Assembly: GCA_947095585.1 (NCBI GenBank)
Contig: OX352765.1
Coordinates: 94,262,965 to 94,326,964 of the forward strand
Reading direction: 5' to 3'
Source of the DNA: Nephrocerus scutellatus
Taxonomy: Eukaryota > Arthropoda > Insecta > Diptera > Pipunculidae
Length of the DNA: 64,000 nt
Below, piece by piece: positions 13,601-28,600 of this stretch (its first letter is position 1; every line of letters starts with the position of its first letter). The translations under genes and the position numbers were made by a program. Below the pieces are notes generated by a model. That model saw only the letters and a program-made list of their open reading frames with translations, did not search any database and was not told the DNA's origin.

Positions 13601-16600
13601 TTACGTTAACGAATGCTTAAAAATTCTCCTCGTAGAGGTAAACATCAAAAAAGATGATTGTTAGTCAGAGGGGCGGGGACGAAAATCAATCTTGAAGTAT
13701 TTTTAGGTAAATATTTGCTAAAAACGTGATGCCGGCTGACGAATACCTTTCCCGGTTGAACGCATTCGTCATATATTTCATGTCGACGAATACTTGCATT
13801 CTACTCTACGTGCTTTGCTTTGCTGGACAAGTGGCAGTTAACCTTCGGACTTCACTCACCGAGGCACACAAGTGACAGTTGTACTCTTAGATTTGCGCAA
13901 AAAATTAAGATTTATGCGAAATTTTTCGACGGCAAGTACAAGTAGTAATTAATTGCAGATACAAATTTGCTTAGAAATTCAGCAAGGATATCAGATATCA
14001 GATGATTTTTATCTCAGGTCTGTCTCGTTTTTTTTTAAAGAAAAAAAACTTCGTCTGCACGTCCTCATCTTATTTGCAATTTGTATGCACAGCGTTTTCA
14101 TGTGAAGATGAAGACGACGTGAATTCAAAAAACGTATACGGCGTATTGTGAAGTATCCGAACAAATTTCGCTTCTACGAATACCTACAGGTGCCAAGAAA
14201 TCGCAAATTCAAGCTTTTCCTTGGATTATAGGTATCTCCCAAAGTTCCTGGTTCAAAATTTCCTAAAGGAAGGAATACTGATTGAAGGTTGTCCAAGGCT
14301 GAAGGCTGAACTTCCTGAACAAAAGATTTCATCAAAGACGAACTCAAATTCGCTGCATTCGAGGAAAGTCTCAGGCCACAACAAAATTTCACATGGAAAT
14401 CGACCTGTGTGGGCGCTGAATTGAACGAATGACCAAATGATTTACACGAACTGTTTTTTTGTTTGTTAACAATAATTGTTATATATACAGTCAAGTACTC
14501 ATATATTGTCAGTGTCACCGTCGTGTATGACATCATCTAACGCTCAATAACAGACAAGGTTAATCATGGCAATGTCCATTACTCATTGCGGTCTACGAGT
14601 ACACTTCACGCTTCAATATGCCAGAAAGTAAACGTTGTTGCTATGGTGGATTTCACACAACGATAACAATTATTGTTTAAACAATTAGATACTTCTTAGA
14701 TTTGAATTTGACGGTCAATTGAAATCCAGCGAACCACCAGCGAGGAAACACTTGGTCAGATGCGCAATGTAGCCCTGAACATTTAAACGTTTGTGAAGTC
14801 ATCCGATGGTCATCATTTAAAAAAAAAATGGTCGTAGTGCAACGGAGGCGGGCTTGAGTAGATGGTGAAACATTTTATCGAGGTTGCACGCAATAATTGC
14901 TGCAAATGTTGGCAAAACTCGCTCTGCGTGATTTAATGTAAACACCAAGTTCCGACTGTTCCATTCAAATGTTGAATCTGTGCTGTTGTATGGGTGCAGC
15001 ACGTGGAAAGTGACCGCTTCTATCACAAAAAGATTACAAACGTTCGTAAATAGATGCCTACGGAACATTTTAAGGGTTTTCTGGCCTAACCGTATCTCTA
15101 ACGAACATCTTTACCAGAGAACGGGTCGGGGGAATCAATAGACACAACCATCCAACTACGGAAGTGGCAGTGGATTGGTCATATACTCCAAAAACGCGAC
15201 AGTTCCATAGCAAACAACGCAATGTAATGGAATCCGTTATCTCAAGATGGTAGAAGAACGGGTCGTCCAAGAAATACATGGCGCAGAACAGTTGAAGAGG
15301 AGTCACGGCAATTGGGGAAGAGTTGGAGAGAGCTGAAGCTCATTGCCAGGAACCGCATGCGATGGCGCGTAGGCGTAGTAGAGGGCCTAGGACCCACAAG
15401 GGGATATAGGACATAAGAAGAAGAATTTCTATATCTAGATACTCCATAGGCATCCAGGACTTTTTTTTATTAGAAACATAGTGTCTGAAATCGGAATGTT
15501 CGCTTTTGTAGATATGCATACACGGCTCCTAGGCATTTCCTCTCAAAGGCGCGGAGTTTTTCCATACATGAGGGGCTAGTATGCCACCATATTGGACACG
15601 CATGCGTCAGAATTGGTCGTAAAAATGGCTGGTAACTAACAATCTTCATATCAGTTCTCAGGTAGCGTGAGTAGAAGAGCTTTTTAAGGCGCCCTATTTA
15701 CGTGTTCATTGTAGGACAAGAATTTGTCCAAATGAACACCCAAATAGCGCACCACATTCTTTGTTGGGATTTGATAACCATTTGCACCAGTTATTTGCAA
15801 CTTTTTCCAATTGTAACGTAGTTCGTGATTTCCGCGCCTTAAAGGGGGGCGAAACAGTATAGCTTCACATTTTGAAGCTTCCATGTTTCGCAGTATGCCC
15901 AAAATTCAGCGAATTTGCCTTGCAGCCTTCTTTGAATTTCTCAAATATTTGATGTACATACAATATGATGTCGTCAGCATAAACATCCTCATCCCTAAGT
16001 ACTTCAATAGGATTGAACAGGATTGGGGCCGTTACTGTACCCTGTGGCAGACCGTTAGTTATATAGAATACTTAATGAGTCGTATTTTCTTTGTCTGTTA
16101 CCACAAATTTCTTCCCGTATACCATTGATATAATCATAATTGATATAAGATAAGTATTGATTGTTACGTAAGTTGTTCAAAAAACGCAGTATTTCCGTAT
16201 GATTTCAACCGAAAGATGTTTCAACGCAACATTTGGAATGCTGTCTATAAACCTGCCGTGGACTTATTGTTTAGTTTCTTGAAAACTACTGTCAGTTCGG
16301 TCAGCGTCGTAAAGTTGTTTGTCTGTTGTTCAGTCATTTTGTCGGATGTTTCAGAATAAGTGTTTAGATAGCGAAATCCAAGGAGGAGAACTCAACAGCT
16401 CTTAGAGTTAAGTCAAAATATTGGTGCTAAACATGGTCGAAATGTTGGTTGGCTATGAATCCAATTGTTCCAAGTAATCAAACCGAATCCACTGAATCAA
16501 TAAAGCAAGCAAGGTTAGCCATTTAACGATACAGTACACACTCGGCAATTTCGAATGTAGGTAAATGATTTTGTATAAAAATTCTCTATGGAAAAGACCT

Positions 16601-19600
16601 TTAAACCATTACAGGCAAAACTTCGAATTACAGTGATCCAGTTTAGACCAGAGCTCAAATTATAAGATAAGCTAATCTGGGAAAAAGTTATCATGTGTTC
16701 AAATTACCGAGTCTGTACTGTATATGTTATTGTGAAGCCAGAAAAACAACCTATTAAAATATTAGTGAAAACAAAGTTAAAATAAAGGCAAAGTGTTTAT
16801 AGAATCGGGCTTTGGGAAGTGGGTAAAAAATTGATTGCCAGATTCCTCCACCAAACGAACGAACAACAGAACCATGCCGACGCGAAGTTAATTTACAGCG
16901 CTTTCGATTTGCTGGGTACAGTGAAGGTTTGGTGTCCCATTTCGACAGCATTCTCGAAACCTTCCAAACCTTCAAGAAAATCGAAAGTGCTGATAGAGAA
17001 TTTAAAAAGCCAAAAACCAGTTGAATTTGGTGACAGACACCTTAAACCAGAGGGATCGAGGCAAGGACCGGACCCCGGTTGTAGAGCAAAATATGATGAT
17101 GATATTTGATACACTTGCTAGTGCACCTTAACATTCGGTTGATAAAAGCGAGCAGATGTATTTTAAATTCAAAAAACTCTCCACATTTTGGTCACAGTTA
17201 TATTAAAGGTCCTATATATCAAAAGACTTGCACTAGAAAAGGTCGTTCATAGTCCATACAAAAAAGGCAATTCCTTATACTACATAATACGATGTATTAA
17301 CAAGTTTGCAGCCTGACCAAGAAAGAACACTTGGAATGTTTACAAAATGTTTTTATTTCTCAACAAAACGAACTTTTCGATCCACCCTCGTTTGATCGTT
17401 TTTTATGTACGAGGTACGTATATGCAATGGAGAATTTATTTGCACAACGTTCTGGCTACGAACCTATGTACAAGTGTATGTATTTCGCCGATTCAAGCGG
17501 ACACGAAAAATTTAAATTTCAAACAAAAGAAGAAGAGTATCATTCTCTGTTTTTGCCATATCTGTCGAAATATCTTGTATCTTACATCTGATAGAGTGAA
17601 ATTCTATTCGAGGAATTTAATTTTTCGATTCCTGGTTTTGTTTGAAGCAGCGAACTGCGCAATGCCGAATCTGCAGTACGTAAAAAACGGAGTATGAGGA
17701 GTAAAGGGAAAATGGATCAGCACAAACGAGCATATGTAGCACATGTAGATTGTGATTAAGTTTTTGCAGATACATCAAAAAAGCTGCATTCCTTTTTTCG
17801 AGGATCGAGAGACAATTTGAGATAAAAAATGAAACAACACCGAGGAGAACAATTCGTTTGAGAACATTTCGTATTTTGTTAAGTGAATGTTAATTCGTTT
17901 ATAGTACTCTTTCGTATTGAAACAATAAAAACCGAAAACACTAATAAATAAAAATAAAAAATTTATAGGCATTCTACACAAAAATAATCATTGTATTATG
18001 CGGCTTATCTAGTCTTGAAAAGAAAGGGCACACACAAATGCGTAAGAAAGATAGACGGTTGATTTATGTGTTTACAGTTGTTAACCACTGTAGTGTGTCT
18101 GTCATACATAGTTACTAGAGACGATAAGCATTCCCGTCACACTTTGTGTAGGTACCACTTTTAGAAAGCATTTTATATTGGATTTTTAACCAGTTATTAA
18201 AAATGTTAAATATGGATTAATTTTTACCATATAGGTTCAATCTGGGTTCACTACGAGCAAAAATCGTATGCGAGTAATTGATTTGGACTTCGTGCGGTAG
18301 CCGTAAGGTTTTAAGTCAAAGTAGCATGGGTTCTACCTTATAGAGGGTGTATCTGAAAGCGTGACAAATGGTAAAAGGAGTGATTCCTAAGTTAATTACG
18401 AGCAAACAACTCGTATTGTTGAGGATGGCGTATGTGTTCGAGACGCGGGAAGAATTTAAATCATTTCCCACGTTATAACTCTATGGGGCTACAATAGAAA
18501 AAAATACTAAAATGAAATATTTAACATTTTCTTATAAATTTAAAAGTTTGCATTAAAAGCATTCAAAGTTTGAAAAAAATCGGTTTAACTATTTATATGG
18601 GTCAAAGGGGTACCCTGGGATGCGATCACTTCCCAATTTTTACAGAAAGTTTCGTCATCGGAAATACACATGTGTGCAAAGTTTGAATGGAATCGGGTTA
18701 ATTTTTAAGAAATTTATTAGGAAGCCCCTCGACCCAGAGGTTTTAGGTAGTGGACTAAAAATGTTTTTTAAGATTCGGCCAGCCACAAGGTTAGGTTATG
18801 TTAAGGTGTCTGTCAGTTAAACCGACCAATAATGGTTCATTGTTATACCACACTGATCAGCAAAAATTCCCTGCACCTACTCGATGAAGATCATTCATGT
18901 CGGTGTAGAAGGAAGTTCCCACATGGAGTTTACGTTTTTGTACAGTGTACAGAGAAGATGGACGATGGTCTCCTCCTCCTCCTCCTCCTCCTCCTCCTCA
19001 TTCATGCAGCTTCTGCAGAAATCATTCGAGAAGACTCCAAGTCTTGCTGCATGCCTGCCTATGAGATAGTGTCCAATGATGACACCTACAATAGCACCGA
19101 TGTGCGATCTTTTTTGAGAGATCAAACACTTGGAGCGTTTTGGATCCAGCTTGGGCCAGATCTGTTTTGTCGCTATGCAAGTTGTACCGTTTGGCCACTT
19201 ACAGTTAGTTTTTACATTACCATCCCGCTTTAACAAGAGTTTGCATGTAGCGATTGGTATGCCTATGGAACCATATTCAGGTAAGAAGGGTAGTTTAGTT
19301 TCTTGCTTGGCGAGATCCCCAGCCATACAATTACCCGGCACACAATACAAGTGGATATTGAACTGCTCCGCCATCTCCACGAGAGATGATTCGCAGTTAA
19401 GGGCTAGAATTGAATTTGTAGAGACTGATCCCAGGGATTTCAGTGCAGCTTGGCTATACCTTTATCCTTAGCGGATATGACGTTTCTTCAAGACAAGCTT
19501 TCACAGATTGCCATAATTTCAGCCGGGAAAACAATACAGTGATTAGGAAGACGAAAAGAGAAGCTAAGATTTAGCCTCTTGGAGAAAACACCTCCGCTGA

Positions 19601-22600
19601 CTCCGTCATCAGTTTTTGACCCGTCTATGTAAAAATAAATGCGTTCATCTTCCAAGTAAGCGTCTTCATCCATCATCATCCAGTTTTTGTTGAAATGGAG
19701 TTGCGGAATGTGTAGTAAATATTGTCTGGGATCCTGACTAAATTCAGGATAGAGGAGTGACCGATTTCATTTTCAGTCCACTGGGAGATAGCATTAAGGC
19801 GAATAGCCAAACTAGCAGCTACTTGCCGGCTGTAAATGTCGCGTGGTGTAAGATCGAACAGAATATCCAATGCAGTGGAGGGGGTTGTAAGAAGTGCTCC
19901 GCTCAAACATAGACTAGCTGATCTTTGGCATTTGCTTTATTTGTCAAGGTTTACTTTCTTCATATGTCTCTGGGAAGTAGGAAATAGACAATTCTATGAC
20001 ATGACACTTTTACTCAGAGCTAAGTAATAGCGGTGCTTAGGTGCTTTTTTGAGTATTTTAAGAAATTGTAAAGTCTGCGTTCGAATATTCTTTTCCAAGC
20101 ATTCAAGTGGCAAGAAAATTCATTTAATTGGAACTAACCCGAAACAACAATTCATTTAAGCTTAGAAGTTTTATAAAGCCAAGAGACGTCCAAAGTGGAT
20201 GCTCCTAACAACAACAAAAAAACAAAGCTACATAGAATATTTGAATTCGTTCAGTAAAGTTTTTACTTCGAAAGGAGAAACTTAACAGGTCAATATAGTA
20301 TCGATAACCTCACTTTGAGGATATGCAACCACAAACGAGGACCGCGAGGAGTAGAAAAAAGCCGCAGGCAAATATAACGCAAAGCGAACGCAGACACACG
20401 TTACAATAATCCGGTTCTGCAAGGAGCTACATATAGCGACAGGGAAAAAGGCGTAGTCTCTGGCAAAAGGCACAGAGTCGCACAACAAATCACTATAGTC
20501 AGTCAGTACATACACGAGAATGTATCTACACGAGAATCTCAGATGAAAATCTTCAAACATAAATCATAAATTTTATAACCAACAAGGTTCCACTTGATGG
20601 TGAGCGAGTAGAGAAGGTATTCAAATTTCTTGGCCGGCGTGGCAAGTGCAACGTGCGCAAATGCATATTCCTCCTCAGCTGGTCGGGTCAAAAAGACATT
20701 TCTGTCTTATAATCCGCTAAGAATTAAACAGGTAAGGTTTAACAGGCCTCCGTCATCACTCGACCGGTTTACTTAATGCAGCAACTTTAATAACTGTAAG
20801 TCAGACTGGAATAAGAAGTAGAATTTGATGAATGATTCCTGTGATAGATGATATGCACACGTGCGGTTTTGAGAGGAAGAGCTAGTGATGGGTTGGGTTT
20901 GTTGGCTATGGTCATCGAGTTGTTAAAGCTGAGAAGCTTGCACTGATGTGTGTATGCTTTGTAAAAACATTATATATGGTTATATCACTTCTCAAACTTA
21001 TAGAACTCAGCTGGAAAGTTCAAAAACCTTACATCAAAGCCATTCATCAAAGCAAAATTTATAGATATAGATAGACATATACATATACTGCTTTTAGATG
21101 TAGATATATTCATATATATTGCTTTTAGATACATATTTATCTACATATACTGATTTTAGATATAGACATAGCTGCATATACTGCTTTTAGATACAGATTT
21201 ATCCATATATACTGCTTTTAGATACATAATTAACTTCATATACTGATTTTATGTACAGATATATCCATATATACTGCTTTTAGATAAATATTTATCCATA
21301 CAAGTATACTGATTTTAGATAAATATTTATCTACATATACTGATTTTAGACACATATATATCTATATGTACTGCTTTTAGAAACATACTTATCTGCATAT
21401 ACTGGTTTTAGATACATATATATCCATATGTACTGCTTTTAAATACATATTTATCCATATATACTGCTTTTAGAAACATACTTATCTGCATATACTGATT
21501 TTAGATACATATATATCCATATCTACTGCTTTAGACACAGATATATCTATATATACTGTTAATCTCTAGCTCATTGATTAAGATAAATCATTTTAGCTTA
21601 TATTTTGCAAAAATCATAATTTTTAAAATCATTTTTAACAACAAACGAATAGTTTGAAAACTTTGCATCTCATGTCCAGCGATGGTCAACGATGAAAACG
21701 ACCAGCGAGGATAGAAACTATCCGACGACCACTTTCAAAGCAATTATAGGTCAGTCATTTGCTGATTTTTGTCTTCTTTATGAGTCTGGGTTATGCTGCG
21801 TCCGTCGTTCTCTCTCCACTCTCTTCTCTGACACACGATCGTTCGGTGCTTTTACTCAACCGGCGTTCAATGAAATGTTAAACAAACTTCCTGAGCAGTA
21901 GCAGTAGCTGCAGAAGCTGTACAAGAAGAAGCACTTGGCACCCAAGTGCTGAGGCAGACAGGTTTTTCAACATAACACGAATAAGATGTTACCACGAACA
22001 AACAAAATGCAGACTGCAACCAACTACTACTGCAAGTATAACAACCCAACCGCAACCAACAACAAAAAACTCACTTTGATGTAAAACGAAAGACGTATAT
22101 AGCGTGCAGGGTGCCTCCTTCATTAACACCAAACTATAATGACCAAGAGTCAGCATTGCGCTTCAGGCAGATGCCACAGAGCGCTTTGTCTTATTGGTGC
22201 TGCATAGCATAACCGGGGGTTTTTCTATTCCTACTGACAGTGAAAGCGCACCGGAAATGCTTGACTTTTGCAAATCTTCTCCACATAACAATTAGGAAAG
22301 CTCCGGAATTATTACTTCAAATTGAAATGTCGACTCGACCACACTGTGGCATTTTGCTAACAACACTTTCACAGAATGCTCGAGTAATGGGGGCAGCAAA
22401 CATACGCGGGTACGACTATGTAGCACTCAGCACTGGTTGGTCATCGCAATCATAATTAACCCACACGCCTAGCTTATAATTTCGCTTCAATCACATAGAT
22501 ACATACACACATCCATGTAAACCCGTACAATTATTAACCAAAGGAGCAACAATAAAAATCCGTAATTAATTAGTCCGCTACAACTACAACCAGCAACTGA

Positions 22601-25600
22601 CGGCCGGCTGACGCCGTCTGTGACTTGGTTGTTAATGAAAACTCGTCGTACGACGCAGAGCGGAGTATTCTGATCGCTTCTTAATGCACTCCACTCTGCT
22701 TGGGGATCCGAGATGATAAATAATTGTAAATTATCATGACCCATTAGCTGCTGGCGGTTGCGCACAGTGCAGCTTTCGCACAGGCAAGCTTCTTTGGCGC
22801 AAATGTGCCTGCAATCTGCATTTAGGTATTTCACCTGCACCGCGATGCGATGGGAACAGCTTGGAATAGTTTTCACATAACATCATGAAACAGAATATTG
22901 CAGCGTATAACAGCGATCACACCACAGCACGCCTGAGCCATCAGCTCGTAGTTAGTTGTTTGTTGCTTGTAAGTTGTAACTACAAGAAATCGTTTAATTT
23001 AATGCAACGTCGTTAGATCATAGGGTTCTAGCTGAGAAACCACATTCCAAGGAAGCTTTTTCGTTACTATACGAAGCAGAAATATTGATTAATGCTTCGT
23101 CGTTTGCTAGTAGATTGTTGTTCTAATGTGACAGTTCTTAAATTATTAATTAATTAATACAAATTGGATCCGTCCAAGCTATTAATGTGACCATTAACAA
23201 CCAATCAGAATTTGGTTCGAATGGCCAAATCCTGGATATTACCCAATGTCGAGAAGGAACAAAATCGTTTGTTTGAAATGCATTGGTGGAGTTTGAAAAT
23301 ATACCTGTTGTAAATGGCTATGAAATCGAGAGGAGAGCTCAGGATGGTTATTTCAAGGAGTTTAATAAAGTTACTAGGCAGGAAATTGAAAGAATTGTAA
23401 AAACATTAAAAGATACAAATGGACCTGATAAGGTCAGAAGTGAAATGATCAAAAAATCGTGGACAGTGATTGGAAATAGAGTAACTACAATTGTAAAAGG
23501 GTCACTTGCTCAAAGAATGATGCCGCCAATAGTATATTACATAACGAGCTAGGAAAGTGGACGTTATCGTGCGAGTTAGAAGCTTGAAGCAAGAGGAGGG
23601 TGCGGCAATCCAAAGAGCATGATAAGAACTTTTCAGTTCAAGCACAATGCAAAACTACTGTGGGAATGTATGTTCGCTGAGACTGCAATAAATAACAATA
23701 GTATTTTCTATGTTAACACACTAGTGTGGATAATGCCTACCTTCGATGGTAGGTTATAGCGTAGTCACAGTCATTTTAGTCTATGGTCGTGTGAAAAATT
23801 ATTAAAAACATCAGAGATTGTTCCTTTTGCTAAAATTAAGGGAGTGCGAAGTGTAACGACCTTAAACCAATTCCTTCTTCCAGTGATTAAAAAAATGACA
23901 GAAACAATAGTATTTGAAACATTAATGGGGCATATGAAGAAATATTGATTATTAACAGAACACCAATCGGGATTTAGAGAACAGCATAGCACAGAGTCAG
24001 CATTGCAATTAGTGATAGAAAATTGGTTAAGGGCAACTGACAGAGGAGAGGGAGTGGTAGCCGTGTTCTTAGACTATAAAAGAGCTTTTGAAACAATAAA
24101 CAGAAATTTGCTGTTAATGAAACTTAAAGACGTCACTGATCAAGTTTATGAATGTATAGAAGATTATCTAAATGGGAGATACCAGACAGGTAAGTTAAAT
24201 ACTAGTACATGTCTAATGAGAGAAGTAAACGTAGTTTTCATAGCCAAAGCCGGCAAATGCTCGCATGTTATGTAGTCCTAAGGATCTCAGACCAATCAGT
24301 CTTTCATCATTGCTGTTAAAAACACTGATCGAACGATATCTACATACGCACACGCATTGACAAAAGACCTGTCTACAGATCAGCACGCGTATTGTTAAGG
24401 CACGTCTGTAGAAACAGCTCTGCACACACTGGTACGTTCTATTGAACCCTCACCTTCACCACAAGGAGTACACAATGGTGGTATTCCTAGACATTGAAGG
24501 CGCTTTTAACAACGTCAACACATCTGCGATTACGAATGCACTGTCGACTTTCAGGGTGGACGACTCGCTTGGCGAATTGATTAATCTTCTGCTCACAAGT
24601 CGGATTATTAATTTAAAGCTGGTCGTCTGCCAGAAGATCTGTCTGCAAAGGAACCCCACAAGGTGGAGTCCTGTCCCCCCTTCTATGGAACCTAACGGTG
24701 AATGAACTGCTGGTATGCCTAAGAGGTGATGACTGCAGAGTAATCGCTTATGAGGATGACGTTGCTATCGCCGTCTCAGAAAAATACCCGAATACCTTAA
24801 AGGAACTCCTGCAAAATGCTCTCGACAAGCTGACTTGCTGGACAGATCGCTGTGTTTTAGGGGTAAATCCTCACAAAGCCGAGCTTGTCCTATTCACCAG
24901 GAAATATAAAGACTATAGGTCACAATTAAGCTGGACCAGTGTAACTAACTGCACCATATCAAGAGCGTGATGGCACTCCTACAATAAAAGGAGAACCACC
25001 AAGTATTTTTCCTCAGAGGATTCTTATGCAAAAACATTTACCATCGTGCAAAATCAATTTGGAGCCAAAAATTATTATTTTGTTTTTCAAAATTTTTAGT
25101 ATTTTTATTACTTTTTATAAATTTTTGATAATAGTTGAAAATAATTACCACACACTCTTTTTTTAAGTAAAATATAGATCACAAGAAAGTATTCAGTAAT
25201 GTTAGGATTTATAGGTCGCTATTGGTTCGAATTATCGAGTCTGTACTGTTTACCTAGGCGTATGCGGCAATTTCTATCTTTTATATGTGTTTACGTACAC
25301 ATATGTATGTATATGTAGTTGTTTGCTGGCGTTAGTTTTGATATTTATGTACCTAATGTCAATGTTTAAATTGCAAGGATAGCGAACGTAAAATAAGAAT
25401 TTTGTAAGCAATTTGCTGTGGTTGGTAATAATATCAAAGTTATCTTAATTTTGATTTGGGAAAAACCAAAAATATGTTAGAATAAGCACATGTGTTTGTG
25501 TGTCACAGATTGATCGTTTTGGAATTAATATAAGTGACCCAACAATTTTGCAAACTTAATTATAAAAACGAATTTATTTCGAGAAAATAAACCCCAAAGT

Positions 25601-28600
25601 GGTTACCATTTCAGGTGAATGCACCTAAAATTAGCAAATACGTTGATCGGTTCATCAAATCCGAAAAAATGCAAAGTCCAATGCGCGATTTCCAGTCAAC
25701 TAAGGTCGACAATTTCGACACAAGTTCTCCGGTTCAGTACACCCATGCAATGAGCGCAGTACTTGAAATTCTGCTGTCACTGAACTGAGCACATTGGACG
25801 AAACCGGAAAACTCAGCAAACTGGAAACTGGCTGATCACTGGCAGTGCGCATCTTCTTACGATTGAGCTCCAATAAAATCCTAAACTTTACCTAAAAAAC
25901 TACAGCTAAATCCACTTCCAGAGCGGCGGCCGGTGGTTTTGTTGAAGCTCCAGGTATTTTGAAATTGCTTATCCTTGGACGACGACATTGTTGGATGTGT
26001 CCATTAGTTTGGTATTTGTGGATAAGTAAGAGACTCTTGAACAAATGCAAAACATTCCAATCGAGGAGACGATGTAGACGAGTTCGTTTTTTTATCCTTT
26101 TTTGCCAGGAAACTTGGTATTCCGTCTTGTCGGCGACAGACAAAAGACTACGATGACGAGGAAGAAGAAGAACAAGAGCATGCGAATGCGATCGAAACAA
26201 GTTGTATAACTAAAGGTAAACGTTCTGAGCGTTTGCGCAAACGAGTGGAAGTGCTGAAGATCGCCAACCTGTGGATCGTCGTCGTTGTGTTAACTGTGGG
26301 CACTGTGACTCACCACTTTTCACCGTTCGTTCGCCTTTTTTGGTTCAGTTCACAAACTTCCAACTCCGCACACAGTGGAGTTAACAAAGAAAACCCACTT
26401 GGGTAATACGAATGTATAATACGCGACAAGACGTCTTCATTTCGCAATGGGCATGCGCACCAACTCAAAGGAAAGGGCTGGCTGACTGCTGATCTTTTTC
26501 GCTCGTTTTGTTTCAATATTTTCTTGTGTCTTCGTGTTCTTCGTGTGACACAAGAACCATAAAACAAACAAACACACAACCTATAACAAAGCGGTAACTG
26601 ATGCGATTATGTGTATCTGCGGACTTCTGGGACGAAACAAATGGAGAACGTGTTTTTACCCACAGTAACCGTCACTTGTTTGTCTGCTTATACCGATTAC
26701 CGAAGAATGGAGTATCTATGTAGGTAGCTTACGAGTCGAGTTCCAAGAAGTCCATGCAGACCGGGGAATATAAAAATTTGAACTGCAATCAAGAATCTAT
26801 AAAAATCACTGCTAGTGAGACAAACGGCGAGATACTTTCTATATGCACTTCTAGGTGTATAATCTTAGAGAGTGATTGTATCTATATAGTTGCTTTCTGG
26901 TTGGGATCATGCAAGATCACACACTGACGACCAACGGCACTGCACCAAGTAAATTGAAAATAACTTCCTTATCTGCTCCAGCCGTGCAGAGTATATTCAC
27001 ATTTTACACTTCACACTTTTCTAAACGTAGAGCACTTTAGTGAGATACTCGTACTTGAAAGGTACTCTCAGGTTGTGATTCACAAAGGTACACGCAGCGC
27101 AGGTAGGTATACTTGTGTATCGCTTTAGTAAAAGTGAGTGAGACAATTACGAGAACAATAAAAAAATAAACCGCATTTTGGCTGTTCCCCGCTATGGTGA
27201 TAGATTTTTACAATTATTCGAAATCTAACAAGTGCTAAGCTAAAGCGTACAACAATCTCCGTGCCCGTATCTGTAAGTTAACAACCAACCGAGCATCGGC
27301 AACCGATACAGCGTCGCGTTCAAACCAAAACTGTTGAACTCTAACTGAATCGATCGCAGTGTACCTTTCATTTCACCAAGCTGGGTACCAGTGAGTACAG
27401 CAAGAGAAACAACAATTACAGCAACAACGAGAAACTAAAGAACCGGCAACGCTCTCGCTTAAGTACAGCAACCAGCGTATACGATAACACAGAACACGAA
27501 TCAAACAAACGCAGAAAAAAGCAAGTTTTCCACATAGATACTCAATACATACGCACACTAACTTCAAAACTCCATTGAGCACTCAGTTAAGTCAAAGCCT
27601 CCTCTCTCTATTCTATGAAGGACTGAATGAAACTCAGCTGCCAGCTCAATTATTAACAAGCTCCAAGCAACTTACTTTTGCTAAACTATAACCAATTTTT
27701 GCGAGTTCTTGGACGTATACGTAGCGCCTGCGCCATATGGTTTGGTCATGACCAGCGTTGCCGCTTCAAACATTAATTGCTTGCTTACCTGCTTAGTAGT
27801 GTATGAGTAGCACGTATATAATATGAAAAACCTGATTGCTTTAAGGTTCAGACCGACCCAGCATGGTCATAATTCAACATTTCGTTTTAAAGTTGCACCG
27901 AACTTAACCCTTTATTCATAGCGCTCATTCTTGGCATGTTCGGGAGCGTCTAGATGTAGGGGATTCATAACCATTTGTGTCCAAAAATATAAATGCGCAG
28001 CACAAATGGTCGCGAGAAGCAAGGCCTTGGACCGCAATGGTCTGTAGCGCCGAAAATTATTATTTTTATAAACAAATTTTGGACAATTTATAAAAAAACG
28101 AAGTTTCCAATCGTTCCCAAATATGATATCCTTGTTTTCTCTAAATACCAACCAATTTTCTTTAAAAGCACTTTGTCGTTTTTGTCATACGTCATATATT
28201 TTTGTCTGTAGCTTTTACACATTTTGTTTTACCTAAATGTAGGAAGTTGGTTTCCGATGGGAAAGCCATTACTGCAGCAGAAACTTCTTCTGTCAACAGC
28301 CCCTATCAGACAACAAAATATAATCAAATTCAATAAAATTTGACTGGAAATCAGTCAAATTGGCAACGCTGGTAACGGCTCTTCTCACTCTCTCTTTGGA
28401 TAGTTTCGTTGGCGTTCCGCATGTATTGTCAATCGGTTTTTGAGATCGTTTGGCTTATCACTTTCCACAACTTTGATAAACGTAAAAAATGTGCTGCACA
28501 CGACTGTAATGAGTAGGTATACTATATCGTTACGGTAAACATTTTTGTGAAAGAAAATTACAGGAAAATAAATAAACTAAATGCTTGTGTTCAAAATAAA

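Noticed and set aside
17331..17697. Plus-strand open frames of 86 and 116 codons
   Set aside because: AT-driven composition, no domain, inside a gene intron on the opposite strand.
22487..22876. 129-codon minus-strand open frame with paired cysteines (CRHICAKEACLCESC)
   Set aside because: Looked briefly like a zinc-binding exon, but no splice sites in phase with the RING gene and no family match.
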